DNA of 6,512 nucleotides from Candidatus Latescibacteria bacterium 4484_7 (GTDB lineage Bacteria; Krumholzibacteriota; Krumholzibacteriia; Krumholzibacteriales; Krumholzibacteriaceae), in contig NATK01000085.1 in assembly GCA_002085285.1 (NCBI GenBank), positions 1-6,512 of the forward strand. The letters run 5' to 3'. The position numbers were made by a program, and so were the translations under genes. The number at the start of each line of letters is the position of its first letter. Positions within the stretch are counted from its first letter, which is position 1. A model generated the notes under the pieces. It worked only from the letters and a program-made list of their open reading frames with translations, was not told the origin of the DNA and searched no databases. This document shows positions 1 through 5,872 of this stretch, one piece after another.

Positions 1-537
1 GGCCTCGCTCACCGCAGTGTTGGTGAGCCTCCTCAAAGAGCCGCTCTTCACATCGAGGAGAAAGATATCCCCCTTGAATGGAAAGAGGATCGACCTGCCG
101 TCTGGTGACCATTCGAATGAGAATATCCCGCCCCCGCGCCTTCTGAACGTGGCGAGCCTGTCCTGCTCGGCACGAGTCATCGCCTCCTCAGCGTTACGGC
201 CAATCGCTGCGGCGTCAGTGGCCCTTGAGAGCTTGCCGCTCGAAGCGTCGTAGATCCATATGTCGTAGAACCTGACACCTTCGTTGTTCCAGAGAAAGGC
301 GAGGCGCCTGCCGTCAGGCGACCAGGCGAGATGCCTCGGTGTCACACCAGTAAGGCGGGGGTCAGAGTACATTCTTTCTATAGTGAGTTCTTCTCCCCTT
401 GCGGCTGCATAGCCGATTGCTGCAATACCTGCTTGAACGGTGAAAAACAGAAACAGCAGGAATAGCACAAAGGGCTTCGGCTTGCCAAGTCTGCGCCGCC
501 AGCCGGTTCCTACAGCATGTTCTTTGGTGGATGACAT
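1..537 (-). CDS. S9 family (DPP IV-like) peptidase, N-terminal part, cut by window edge
   Basis: The first 179 codons of a leftward gene are present; the rest, including any catalytic alpha/beta-hydrolase domain, lies beyond position 1. The start is the ATG at 537, preceded by a perfect GGAGG (546-550) at 8 nt spacing. Residues 14-22 are basic (RRRLGKPKP) and are followed by a hydrophobic stretch (about 22-43) ending in AAA, so this is an exported or signal-anchored protein. Then comes MYSDPRLTGVTPRHLAWSPDG, with two beta-propeller WSPDG motifs at 72-76 and 143-147. The segment AEQDRL...RGGGIFSFEW (about 123-143) and GDIFLLDVKSGSLRRLT (156-172) match the N-terminal propeller of prolyl-oligopeptidase/DPP IV (S9B) enzymes, which remove dipeptides from peptide N-termini, typically in the periplasm. 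The triad cannot be seen here. A TolB-like propeller protein is the alternative, but the DPxLxG and ER/GI-type motifs favour S9B. Confidence 0.82.
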   Translation of the reverse strand, partial: MSSTKEHAVGTGWRRRLGKPKPFVLFLLFLFFTVQAGIAAIGYAAARGEELTIERMYSDPRLTGVTPRHLAWSPDGRRLAFLWNNEGVRFYDIWIYDASSGKLSRATDAAAIGRNAEEAMTRAEQDRLATFRRRGGGIFSFEWSPDGRSILFPFKGDIFLLDVKSGSLRRLTNTAVSEA

Positions 538-605
538 CGCAAATTCCTCCTTTTGATACAACAGCCGATTGGGTCTCTGAACTCATCGTGAATCAAACAG
601 GAAAG

Positions 606-633
606 ATTATACCCCGATGCGCGAAGAAGGCAA
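606..633 (-). promoter_or_regulatory. Sigma70-type promoter for the S9 peptidase
   Basis: Read leftward, TTGCCT (633-628) and a perfect TATAAT (611-606) are separated by 16 bp. Transcription would start near 599, giving a leader of about 60 nt before the ATG at 537. The 179-bp divergent gap (538-716) holds no other gene. An inverted repeat GCAATC/GATTGC (630-635 and 653-658) overlaps the -35 and could be an operator. No comparably good promoter was found for the divergent dehydrogenase gene. Confidence 0.6.
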
Positions 634-716
634 TCTGTAAATTGAAGATGACGATTGCAACAAAGAGGCGAACAATGCTCTTTACAGCGGGCGTCCCCTC
701 TGCTAATTAATCTTCT

Positions 717-1622
717 ATGCCTCAAAGAATATTTATAACGGGAGCAGGAGGGAAAACAGGGAGGGCGTTTCTTCGAAGGGCATCAGAAGATCCTGACCTC
801 TCCGGCTCGAGTATGACCTGTCTCTCTCGAAGAGGCACAGGCGATCCGACTCTCAACGCCTTCCCCGTAAGGATCGTTCAGGGTGACGCAGGAGAGGTCG
901 AGAGCCTCACCGCCGCATACAGCGGCGAAGAGATCGTCATAAACATCTCTTCGATCTTTCATGTGCCGACAATTCTCGAGGCTGTCCAAGGCTCGGCTCG
1001 AAGGTTCATCGTAGTCAGCTCTACAGGTGTATTTTCGAAATACAGAGAGAACGCTGCAGAGATAGCAAGGTGCGAAGAGATGGTGCGAAGTTCGGGTATC
1101 GATTACACGATTCTAAGGCCAACGATGATATACGGCACACGCGACGACAGAAACATCTCCCGCCTCATAGAGCTCGTGCGTCGCCACAGTATCCTCCCTA
1201 TCCCGCGAAGCAACAGGCACGCATTCCAGCCTGTCCACGTCGACGACCTCGCCTACTGCATTGCCGAGTCGCTCAAACGCCCTTCGGCGGTGAACAAGGC
1301 ATACAACATAGCAGGCGCAAACGCCTATTCGCTGAAGGAGATGGTGAGAATAATCGCTGCGGTACTGGGCAAAAGGTTGATCACGATCCCCATCCCTATT
1401 TCCATTGCCAATGCCGCTGCCAGACTCGCAGGCGCACTTTCCCGCAGAGCGTCCCTTCAAAGAGAGCAGCTTCTCAGGCTGTCAGAGAACAAGTCGTTCG
1501 ACTATTCGGATGCGGCCGATGATCTCGATTACAGGCCGATGAGTTTCGAAGAGGGAATAGGAAAAGCAATAGAAACAATGTCGGATGCGGCCGACGATCC
1601 CGATCAGAGGCCGGTGATTTAG
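717..1622 (+). CDS. Atypical short-chain dehydrogenase/reductase (NAD(P)-binding, NDUFA9/NmrA-like)
   Basis: A 301-residue protein with an N-terminal Rossmann fold: the first strand RIFITGAGGKTG (4-15) carries the GxxGxxG dinucleotide-binding loop. Further family marks are VVSSTG (99-104), DYTILRPTMIYG (129-140), FQPVHVDDLA (170-179) and YNIAG (196-200), the usual order in extended/atypical SDRs of the NAD-dependent epimerase/NDUFA9-like type. No clear catalytic YxxxK follows the SSTG strand: Y109 is followed by RENA. It may therefore bind NAD(P) without classical SDR catalysis, like other atypical SDRs. The substrate cannot be named. The start fits because the Rossmann strand begins at residue 4, yet the ATG has no Shine-Dalgarno; AT-rich TAATTAAT lies directly upstream. 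The C-terminal tail carries a 25-residue-offset duplication (SDAADDLDYRP at 264-274, SDAADDPDQRP at 289-299). The next gene starts 76 bp downstream. Confidence 0.85.
   Translation: MPQRIFITGAGGKTGRAFLRRASEDPDLSGSSMTCLSRRGTGDPTLNAFPVRIVQGDAGEVESLTAAYSGEEIVINISSIFHVPTILEAVQGSARRFIVVSSTGVFSKYRENAAEIARCEEMVRSSGIDYTILRPTMIYGTRDDRNISRLIELVRRHSILPIPRSNRHAFQPVHVDDLAYCIAESLKRPSAVNKAYNIAGANAYSLKEMVRIIAAVLGKRLITIPIPISIANAAARLAGALSRRASLQREQLLRLSENKSFDYSDAADDLDYRPMSFEEGIGKAIETMSDAADDPDQRPVI
1506..1617 (+). repeat. In-frame imperfect direct repeat at 3' end of the SDR gene
   Basis: Two 37-bp copies (1506-1542 and 1581-1617) match at 32 of 37 positions and are offset by 75 bp, exactly 25 codons. The first copy follows residue 263, near where SDR domains normally close with a Y-x-P...FEEG element. 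The second supplies the last residues before the stop. It looks like a segmental duplication that extended the C terminus. Confidence 0.8.
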
Positions 1623-1654
1623 AATAGTGATTAAGAATAATCGGAAATTTTTTT
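1611..1654 (+). terminator. Possible weak intrinsic terminator after the SDR gene
   Basis: CCGGTGATT (1611-1619) can pair with AATAATCGG (1636-1644), with one G-U pair and one mismatch, around a 16-nt loop. The stem is followed by AAA and seven T (1648-1654). It overlaps the stop codon of the upstream gene. The stem is imperfect and AT-rich in its upper half, so it may be only partly effective and let some transcripts reach the protease gene. Confidence 0.3.
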
Positions 1655-1684
1655 GCAGTGATACAGGCAGCTTAGGAGTATTTC

Positions 1685-1690
1685 AAGGAG
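1685..1690 (+). promoter_or_regulatory. Ribosome binding site fixing the protease start at 1699
   Basis: AAGGAG lies 8 nt before the ATG at 1699. The reading frame is open upstream to a GTG at 1627, but that codon has no ribosome binding site, and the intervening 24 residues would precede a normal signal peptide. Confidence 0.8.
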
Positions 1691-1698
1691 CTGATCGA

Positions 1699-2862
1699 AT
1701 GAAGAAACCAACACTTGCGGTTGCGGTGATAACTTTTTTGATCGCCGTTCAGGCACCATTTACTGGCCATCGGTCATCCGCAGCCCCGAATACCGGCATC
1801 GAAATAAAGATCCCCTTCGATAAACTCGGCCATTTCGTCCTGCTCAAGGCAAAGATCAACGGCTCACAGAAAACGTACAACTTCATCGTCGATACAGGGG
1901 CGATCACCATAATAGACAAAGATCTGGCTAATGAACTGGGGCTCAAGAAGCGCGGCCCAATGGCGAAGATTTCGACACTCGAAGTGGCAGGGTACCAGAT
2001 GGAGAACGTATTCTGCTACACGGGCTTCGATCTCACTCTCTTCAAACGCCTCGGCACTCCGATACACGGGATCATAGGATCAAACCTCCTCGACAGGTAC
2101 AGCGCGACATTCGACTTCAAATCAAGGCTGCTCGTACTCTCCACTCACGCCAGCACCAGATCCCTTCCCAAAGGAGCGATCGTTATTCCCTTCCGCGATC
2201 ATCCCATGAACAAATCGCCGATCGTAAAACTTAGGATAAACGGCAGCTCGCTCGAAGGTATGATAGATACGGGGCAGCCGTTCCCGCTCGTTCTCCCTAT
2301 CGAAGATTTCGAGAAGTACAAAGACGGGGGGCTCTCCGCGGTGATCCGTTCGAAGGGCGTGATGGTCAAGTGGCCCATGACGAAACCCGACCACAACTAT
2401 ATGGCGAGGCTCAAGTCGATCAAGCTGGGCAGTCTCGCAGCGAAGGACATCGCCTGCGTCTTCGGTGAGCTACCTCCGCTTCTCTCGATGCCTCTGATCG
2501 GGATGGATCTTCTCACGCAATACCGCGTCACGATCGATTACCTCCGACACGAGATCGTCATGGTCGCCTACTCAGATGCGCACATAAGAGACAACTACTA
2601 CTCGACCGGCCTGAACATCAACATGTCAAAGGGAGACAGCACATTCGTCGAGGGCGTATGGGAGGGCTCTGCCGCCGACATGGCCGGGATTCGGGCAGGC
2701 GATGTAATAATCGCATTCAACAATAGAAAGGCCACCGCAGCAGACCTGCCCGAGCTGCTCGACCTGATGAGGAACGACGACGTGAAATCGATCGAATTCG
2801 AAGTGATGAACGCAAACGGAACGAAAAGGGTGAGAGTGAACAAGACAATGCTTTTGAAATAA
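1699..2862 (+). CDS. Exported two-lobed retropepsin-like aspartic protease with C-terminal PDZ domain
   Basis: A 387-residue protein. It begins with a signal peptide: MKK, then a hydrophobic core to about residue 19, with likely cleavage between 19 and 29. Two retropepsin-like lobes follow. Lobe 1 has FIVDTGA (catalytic Asp 65) and the partner HGIIGSNLL (124-132). Lobe 2 has MIDTGQ (Asp 190) and MPLIGMDLL (264-272). Each pairs a DTG loop with a hydrophobic-hydrophobic-Gly motif, as in pepsin-type active sites. The C-terminal part (about 304-385) is a PDZ domain with EGSAADMAGIRAGDVIIAFN. The family (Asp_protease_2 plus PDZ) is known in Bacteroidetes and proteobacteria-like groups. Its role is probably processing of periplasmic or surface proteins, but targets are unknown. 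The second loop has Gln after DTG where Ser, Thr or Ala is usual, so lobe 2 may be weakened. A strong terminator follows. Confidence 0.87.
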   Translation: MKKPTLAVAVITFLIAVQAPFTGHRSSAAPNTGIEIKIPFDKLGHFVLLKAKINGSQKTYNFIVDTGAITIIDKDLANELGLKKRGPMAKISTLEVAGYQMENVFCYTGFDLTLFKRLGTPIHGIIGSNLLDRYSATFDFKSRLLVLSTHASTRSLPKGAIVIPFRDHPMNKSPIVKLRINGSSLEGMIDTGQPFPLVLPIEDFEKYKDGGLSAVIRSKGVMVKWPMTKPDHNYMARLKSIKLGSLAAKDIACVFGELPPLLSMPLIGMDLLTQYRVTIDYLRHEIVMVAYSDAHIRDNYYSTGLNINMSKGDSTFVEGVWEGSAADMAGIRAGDVIIAFNNRKATAADLPELLDLMRNDDVKSIEFEVMNANGTKRVRVNKTMLLK

Positions 2863-2914
2863 CAAATGCAGCATCTTCACGCAGGGGTTATATCTCAACA
2901 GGGCAAAGCGGCTA

Positions 2915-2957
2915 GCCTGCGGTTGCAGATTTCGATGCAATGCTGCACGGCCTTTTT
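2915..2957 (+). terminator. Rho-independent terminator after the aspartic protease gene
   Basis: Stem GCC-TGC-GG-TTGCA (2915-2927) pairs with TGCAA-(TG)-CT-GCA-(C)-GGC (2936-2951) with two small bulges and an 8-nt loop, followed by C and TTTTT (2953-2957). It starts 53 bp after the stop at 2862 and is oriented for rightward transcripts. An outer pair TGCAGCAT/ATGCTGCA (2867-2874 and 2940-2947) is an alternative, mutually exclusive fold. Confidence 0.6.
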
Positions 2958-2981
2958 CTTCGTTCAATTCCACCGTAGTAG

Positions 2982-3117
2982 CATCCAGTCATTGATGAGA
3001 GCGTAAGAGCACATCCAACATGCAGTCATTCAGCCACAGCGGGAATCTTTGATGTCTTCGGAAAGAGCAAGGATTTGGGCGTAAAAACGCCCACATCATG
3101 CAGTCATTCAGCCACAG
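2982..3117. repeat. 21-bp direct repeat plus shorter degenerate copy in the convergent gap
   Basis: An identical 21-bp sequence beginning CATGCAGTCATT and ending CCACAG occurs at 3019-3039 and 3097-3117, offset 78 bp. A shorter relative, CATCCAGTCATT (one mismatch over 12 bp), lies at 2982-2993. The right copy contains the last codons and stop of the leftward permease gene, so the left copy is a duplicated gene end. The sequences around the copies are otherwise unrelated. The rest of the 241-bp gap (2863-3103) holds only the two terminator-like hairpins. Confidence 0.8.
3077..3092 (-). terminator. Perfect GC-rich hairpin, probable end of the leftward ars-like operon
   Basis: GGGCGT (3077-3082) and ACGCCC (3087-3092) form a perfect 6-bp stem with a 4-nt loop, 11 nt beyond the permease stop. 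In leftward RNA the loop is UUUU, and the stem is followed by AAAUCC, not a U-run. It may therefore be a weak terminator or a 3'-end stabiliser left after Rho termination. Confidence 0.4.
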
Positions 3118-4105
3118 TCTCCATCCCGGCCTTCTTCCTGGCGTGATACCTCGTAAAGACCTTGTACCAGACAGAGGCGAAAGGCATCTGGAACAGTGCG
3201 CATGGAACGACGCCGAGGAATGTCATCGGCCCGAAGGCCGCTGCGGCTAACCCCATGGCTATGGAGAGGTTCTTCGTTGCGAAGCCGTACGTCACGGGGA
3301 TCGAATTCTCGAAAGGCATCTTGAAGACGCGGCTGGAGAGAAAAAAGGCAAACGGATAGGCAACGAGATAGTACAGGAAAACACCGATCGCCGGCATATA
3401 TATGACCGCTGGATTCCTGGCTATCACGGGCGCCTTGACACTCGTTGCCACGAAGACCATGAACAACGCCATGATAGACGAAACCATGTGGCTGAGCGGC
3501 TTTATCTTTACGATACCCTTCCACCCCTCCCTGCGCGTAATCAGCTTCTGAGTAATAAGTGCCAGAACGAGGGGTAGCACTATCATGATGAGGATCTTGT
3601 TGAGCATGAGGCCGATGTTCACGTTGACCTCGCTTCCTACGAACCATTTCATACCGTACGGCACCCATATAAGTGAGACTAAGAGCGTGACGGTCTGAAT
3701 CGCAGTAGCAAGCCCAAGATTCGAATGCAGGATCCCTGTCCAGTACGTGATCATCCCTCCAGGCGGCACGATACCGGCCAGAACGAGCCCTGCAAACTGC
3801 TGAGGATTGCTTGTGAACCAATGGGCCATGGGAAGCATCAGAAGCGGTGCTATCAAGAGCGACATCACGCTGCCGTAGATCATCTCCTTCGGGAAAACGA
3901 GGGCGTCTTTCAGATCCTCCATCTTCATCGTGATCAGCATGGCGTATATCATGATAATCACGCTGGGCATGATCAGTGCCTTGATGACGTTTGCCTGGTG
4001 CTTGCTGAACCCCAGACCGAGAAGAAAACCAACAACCATTACTGCGAGGATTACGAGGGGAAGATACTTCTTCAAAAATCCATCGGCACTCTTTATCCAC
4101 TTCAT
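3104..4105 (-). CDS. SBF/BASS-superfamily permease, ACR3-like but lacking the ACR3 signature residues
   Basis: A 333-residue integral membrane protein with about ten hydrophobic segments (first at 13-31, then about 42-60, 78-94, 105-123, 130-150, 164-187, 208-222, 232-256, 272-290 and 293-310). Gene context, length and layout fit the SBF/bile acid:sodium symporter superfamily, which includes ACR3 arsenite exporters. Where ACR3 has a Pro-Cys in the fourth segment, this protein has GIVPPGGMITYW (111-122). In the ninth it has ATKNLSIAMGLA (276-287) without the ACR3 Asn-Phe-Glu. Its only cysteine is C302. The start was set at ATG 4105, preceded by GGAG at 6 nt. The frame stays open to ATG 4159, adding 18 residues without a good ribosome site. 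It is the last gene of the leftward operon. It probably moves an anion or metal(loid) species across the inner membrane; the substrate is unproven. Confidence 0.8.
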   Translation of the reverse strand: MKWIKSADGFLKKYLPLVILAVMVVGFLLGLGFSKHQANVIKALIMPSVIIMIYAMLITMKMEDLKDALVFPKEMIYGSVMSLLIAPLLMLPMAHWFTSNPQQFAGLVLAGIVPPGGMITYWTGILHSNLGLATAIQTVTLLVSLIWVPYGMKWFVGSEVNVNIGLMLNKILIMIVLPLVLALITQKLITRREGWKGIVKIKPLSHMVSSIMALFMVFVATSVKAPVIARNPAVIYMPAIGVFLYYLVAYPFAFFLSSRVFKMPFENSIPVTYGFATKNLSIAMGLAAAAFGPMTFLGVVPCALFQMPFASVWYKVFTRYHARKKAGMETVAE

Positions 4106-4111
4106 AATCAG

Positions 4112-4115
4112 CTCC
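4112..4115 (-). promoter_or_regulatory. Ribosome binding site supporting the permease start at 4105
   Basis: GGAG (leftward) stands 6 nt before ATG 4105, which gives MKWIKSADGF and then the first membrane segment. The upstream in-frame ATGs (4159, 4144, 4141) have no comparable site. Confidence 0.55.
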
Positions 4116-4303
4116 AATCTCCACCCCCAGGGGCGGAACATCATTGGCTCAATCAACATCGGCTCTGTTATTCATTCCATAAAAAGCCTCAATCCGCCCC
4201 TTCAGGAAACGAAGTCAACACTGGTTCATCCGTTCTCGATTTCAATTGTTATCTCATTTACAACCCGGCCCCTGCGCAGCTCGCTTTGGTGCATTTCCCG
4301 CGA

Positions 4304-4350
4304 CCGGGGACTCCCGGCTCGATAGGGCCCGAATCCCCTTCGATGAGCCG
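4304..4350 (-). other. GC-rich intercistronic secondary structure between DGC and permease genes
   Basis: Directly after the DGC-gene stop (4357), CGGCTC (4315-4320) can pair with GAGCCG (4345-4350), and CCGGG (4304-4308) with CCCGG (4313-4317) around GACT. The two stems share bases 4315-4317, so they compete or stack. Alternatively GGGGA (4306-4310) pairs with TCCCC (4334-4338). No leftward T-run follows, so a role in RNA processing, stability or attenuation is more likely than termination. The remainder of the roughly 250-bp gap (4106-4356) shows no gene and no clear promoter. Confidence 0.4.
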
Positions 4351-4356
4351 CAAACC

Positions 4357-4776
4357 TCATGCCGTTTCCTTTTCCTCTTCCTGCTTCCTCCTGCGGATCT
4401 CATCGGCCAGAGCCTTGACCTTTTCGATGATATCTGCGGCTATCCCCTCCATCACCTTGCGGTCAAAATCGAGACCGGGGGTCTTCTCAACGCCGTAATC
4501 GAGATCAGGCGCAAAACGCAGCGCCGGCTCGTAACCCGCCAGTTTGATCGTTTCCAGAACGCACCCCTCCTTACAACCATCTATCACAACGATTGCATCG
4601 GCCTCGTCAAACTTGCCCTTCGGCTTTAGATTCGGGTATATCGCCGGCAGGCAATTGATGTTTGCATAAGGCAGCGCATTGTCGATGAGCTTTGCGATCT
4701 CGAGAGACATCTGACCTATATTAGAACGACCCGCACAATTTGCTATCGATATCTTTACTTCCGGTTCCTCTGCCAT
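4357..4776 (-). CDS. DGC-domain putative zinc-binding protein
   Basis: A small soluble protein of 139 residues with four cysteines in the arrangement of the DGC domain (PF08859, 'putative zinc-binding'): C14 in NCAGRSNIGQMSLEIAKL, C42 in INCLPAIYP, and C68/C72 in the signature VVIDGCKEGCVLETIKLAGY (63-82). There is no signal peptide, so it is cytoplasmic. The C-terminal tail (128-137) is highly charged, RRRKQEEEKE. The family has no established biochemical function; the cysteines suggest binding of Zn or a thiophilic metal(loid). The start at 4776 is set by a strong GGAGG (4785-4789) at 8 nt; the frame is open to 4929 but that part is Cys/Arg-rich and overlaps the upstream gene. Its place between an ArsR-controlled outer-membrane gene and an SBF permease suggests handing metal(loid) to, or sensing it for, the permease. 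Confidence 0.85.
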   Translation of the reverse strand: MAEEPEVKISIANCAGRSNIGQMSLEIAKLIDNALPYANINCLPAIYPNLKPKGKFDEADAIVVIDGCKEGCVLETIKLAGYEPALRFAPDLDYGVEKTPGLDFDRKVMEGIAADIIEKVKALADEIRRRKQEEEKETA

Positions 4777-4784
4777 GAACGATT

Positions 4785-4790
4785 CCTCCT
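4785..4790 (-). promoter_or_regulatory. Strong ribosome binding site of the DGC gene
   Basis: Leftward AGGAGG, 8 nt before ATG 4776. The surrounding block CAAAAGGAGGAAT is identical to that before the S9 peptidase start at 537. It rules out the longer upstream frame and predicts higher translation of this gene than of its operon neighbours. Confidence 0.8.
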
Positions 4791-4830
4791 TTTGTCGAAC
4801 CTCGGTTGCATTCAAACGAGCACTTGATGC

Positions 4831-4870
4831 CGGCGGAGACCGACGACCTACAGCCCGTCGGTCGCCGCCG
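4831..4870 (-). other. Strong 15-bp intercistronic hairpin upstream of the DGC gene
   Basis: CGGCGG-A-GACCGACG (4831-4845) pairs with CGTCGGTC-G-CCGCCG (4856-4870): 14 Watson-Crick pairs, one A/G mismatch and a 10-nt loop. It lies between the outer-membrane protein stop (4886) and the DGC ribosome site (4785). No T-run follows leftward, so it is not a classical terminator. It is better explained as an mRNA processing or stability element uncoupling the two genes. Confidence 0.7.
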
Positions 4871-4885
4871 ATACATGCTCGACAA

Positions 4886-5872
4886 TCACAACATGTAATA
4901 TCCGCCGAGCCATATCTCGTGATCCGCACTGAACTTTGCCTTTGAATCGATCGTTACAGGAACAACCAATTGAATGAGCAGCGTCCGTGCTAACCTGTAC
5001 TGGGCGGCGGGGATGAACTGGAGTAGATGAAACCGGGGGTTGGCATCGTCACGAGAAACCTGCTTGTACAGAAAGGTGCCCTCAACGATCAGGTCCCTCG
5101 TGAAATTGTAAGCAGTACTCCATGATGCGCTGACCACATCGCCCAAATCAACCTGTTGTTCATCCCTGCCGCGTACGATGTAAAAGGCCGACCATCGCAT
5201 ATCCCATCGGCCGAATTCCCATTCGGGCAGTATCGCAAGTCCCGCGTCGAAGCTGCCCGTCCCAAGGGCGAGCTGCGTGGGCGAAAGCCCGCTCGATATG
5301 CCCGTCGGATATTTCGTGAAAAGAAGCCCCGAGACAATAAAGCGGCGTCCCCTGTCGCGGTAAAATCTATAAAGCAAAGCTCCGATCACGTCTCCCAGGC
5401 CGTCACCGGTCTTTTCGACCTTCGGCGTCGATAGACGCCGGTGCACGTATGGAACGTTCACTATCGCAGTCAGCCTGTTCAATATGCCGTAGCGGATCTT
5501 GAGGGTATAGCTGTCGGAGATGAAACTGGTGCCTTCAGAGAGACCCACCATCGAATCAGAAGGCCTATCGAACATCTTATTGTAATGCGGAAAGACCGCG
5601 TACCCCCTGAAGATCCAATGCCCTCGGGGCAACGTCTTTGCCGGGATACCGTAAAGGGGTGGACGCGGTACGAGCGGCTTGAGCGAGTGCGAAGGATCCT
5701 CTGGAGAAGCCGGATTGGGCACTGGAGAAAACTGATAAAAATTCGCAGAAGACGCGCACGGCACAGAAGTCAGGGATTTGTCCCACATGAGTTGCGACGC
5801 ATACGGCGATTGAAAGTACAGCGAAATGAATGCGGCAATGAAAACTATTAAACTCAAAGTCCTTTTCATCAT
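4886..5872 (-). CDS. Outer-membrane beta-barrel protein, MetA-pathway/phenol-degradation-like (PF13557-type)
   Basis: A 328-residue protein with a signal peptide: MMKR, then hydrophobic 5-20, with cleavage likely near SPYAS (22-26). A Pro/Ser-rich linker (about 37-75) follows. The rest alternates amphipathic strands: RYGILNRLTAIVNVPYV (127-143), TGDGLGDVIGALLYRF (155-170), FTKYPTG (185-191), LGTGSFDAGLAIL (203-215). These match the pattern of the 'MetA-pathway of phenol degradation/putative transporter' barrels, thought to act as outer-membrane channels. The C terminus is GYYML, lacking the usual final Phe/Trp. ATG 5872 overlaps the arsR stop as ATGA and is preceded by GAGAGG inside arsR, so translation is coupled to the repressor. 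A second ATG at 5869 is equally possible. Context suggests it passes a metal(loid) or toxic anion across the outer membrane. Family assignment is by pattern, not alignment. Confidence 0.75.
   Translation of the reverse strand: MMKRTLSLIVFIAAFISLYFQSPYASQLMWDKSLTSVPCASSANFYQFSPVPNPASPEDPSHSLKPLVPRPPLYGIPAKTLPRGHWIFRGYAVFPHYNKMFDRPSDSMVGLSEGTSFISDSYTLKIRYGILNRLTAIVNVPYVHRRLSTPKVEKTGDGLGDVIGALLYRFYRDRGRRFIVSGLLFTKYPTGISSGLSPTQLALGTGSFDAGLAILPEWEFGRWDMRWSAFYIVRGRDEQQVDLGDVVSASWSTAYNFTRDLIVEGTFLYKQVSRDDANPRFHLLQFIPAAQYRLARTLLIQLVVPVTIDSKAKFSADHEIWLGGYYML

Noticed and set aside
1070..1522. A 150-codon rightward frame inside the SDR gene
   Set aside because: Arg/His/Pro-rich shadow of a gene whose Rossmann and RPTMIYG motifs are intact.
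1627..1698. GTG at 1627 as start of the aspartic protease
   Set aside because: It has no ribosome site and would place 24 residues ahead of a normal signal peptide; AAGGAG and ATG 1699 explain the start better.
2866..3006. A 46-codon open frame after the protease gene
   Set aside because: No ribosome binding site, and it contains the terminator hairpin and T-run.
3104..4105. Naming the permease acr3 or arsB
   Set aside because: The diagnostic Cys and Glu motifs are absent, so only the superfamily is supported.
3108..4124. A 338-codon open frame on the same strand as the permease but in another frame
   Set aside because: Its translation is Arg/Ser/His/Asp-rich with no membrane or domain pattern, while the overlapping frame gives a clean 10-TM SBF permease. 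It is an out-of-frame shadow.
3725..4498. A 257-codon rightward open frame opposite the permease and DGC genes
   Set aside because: It is antisense to two recognisable genes, His/Cys/Pro-rich and without a domain; it spans the intercistronic gap only by chance.
4777..4929. Longer N terminus for the DGC protein (start at 4929)
   Set aside because: It would overlap the outer-membrane gene and encode the strong hairpin and ribosome site as an Arg/Cys-rich peptide unlike the family.
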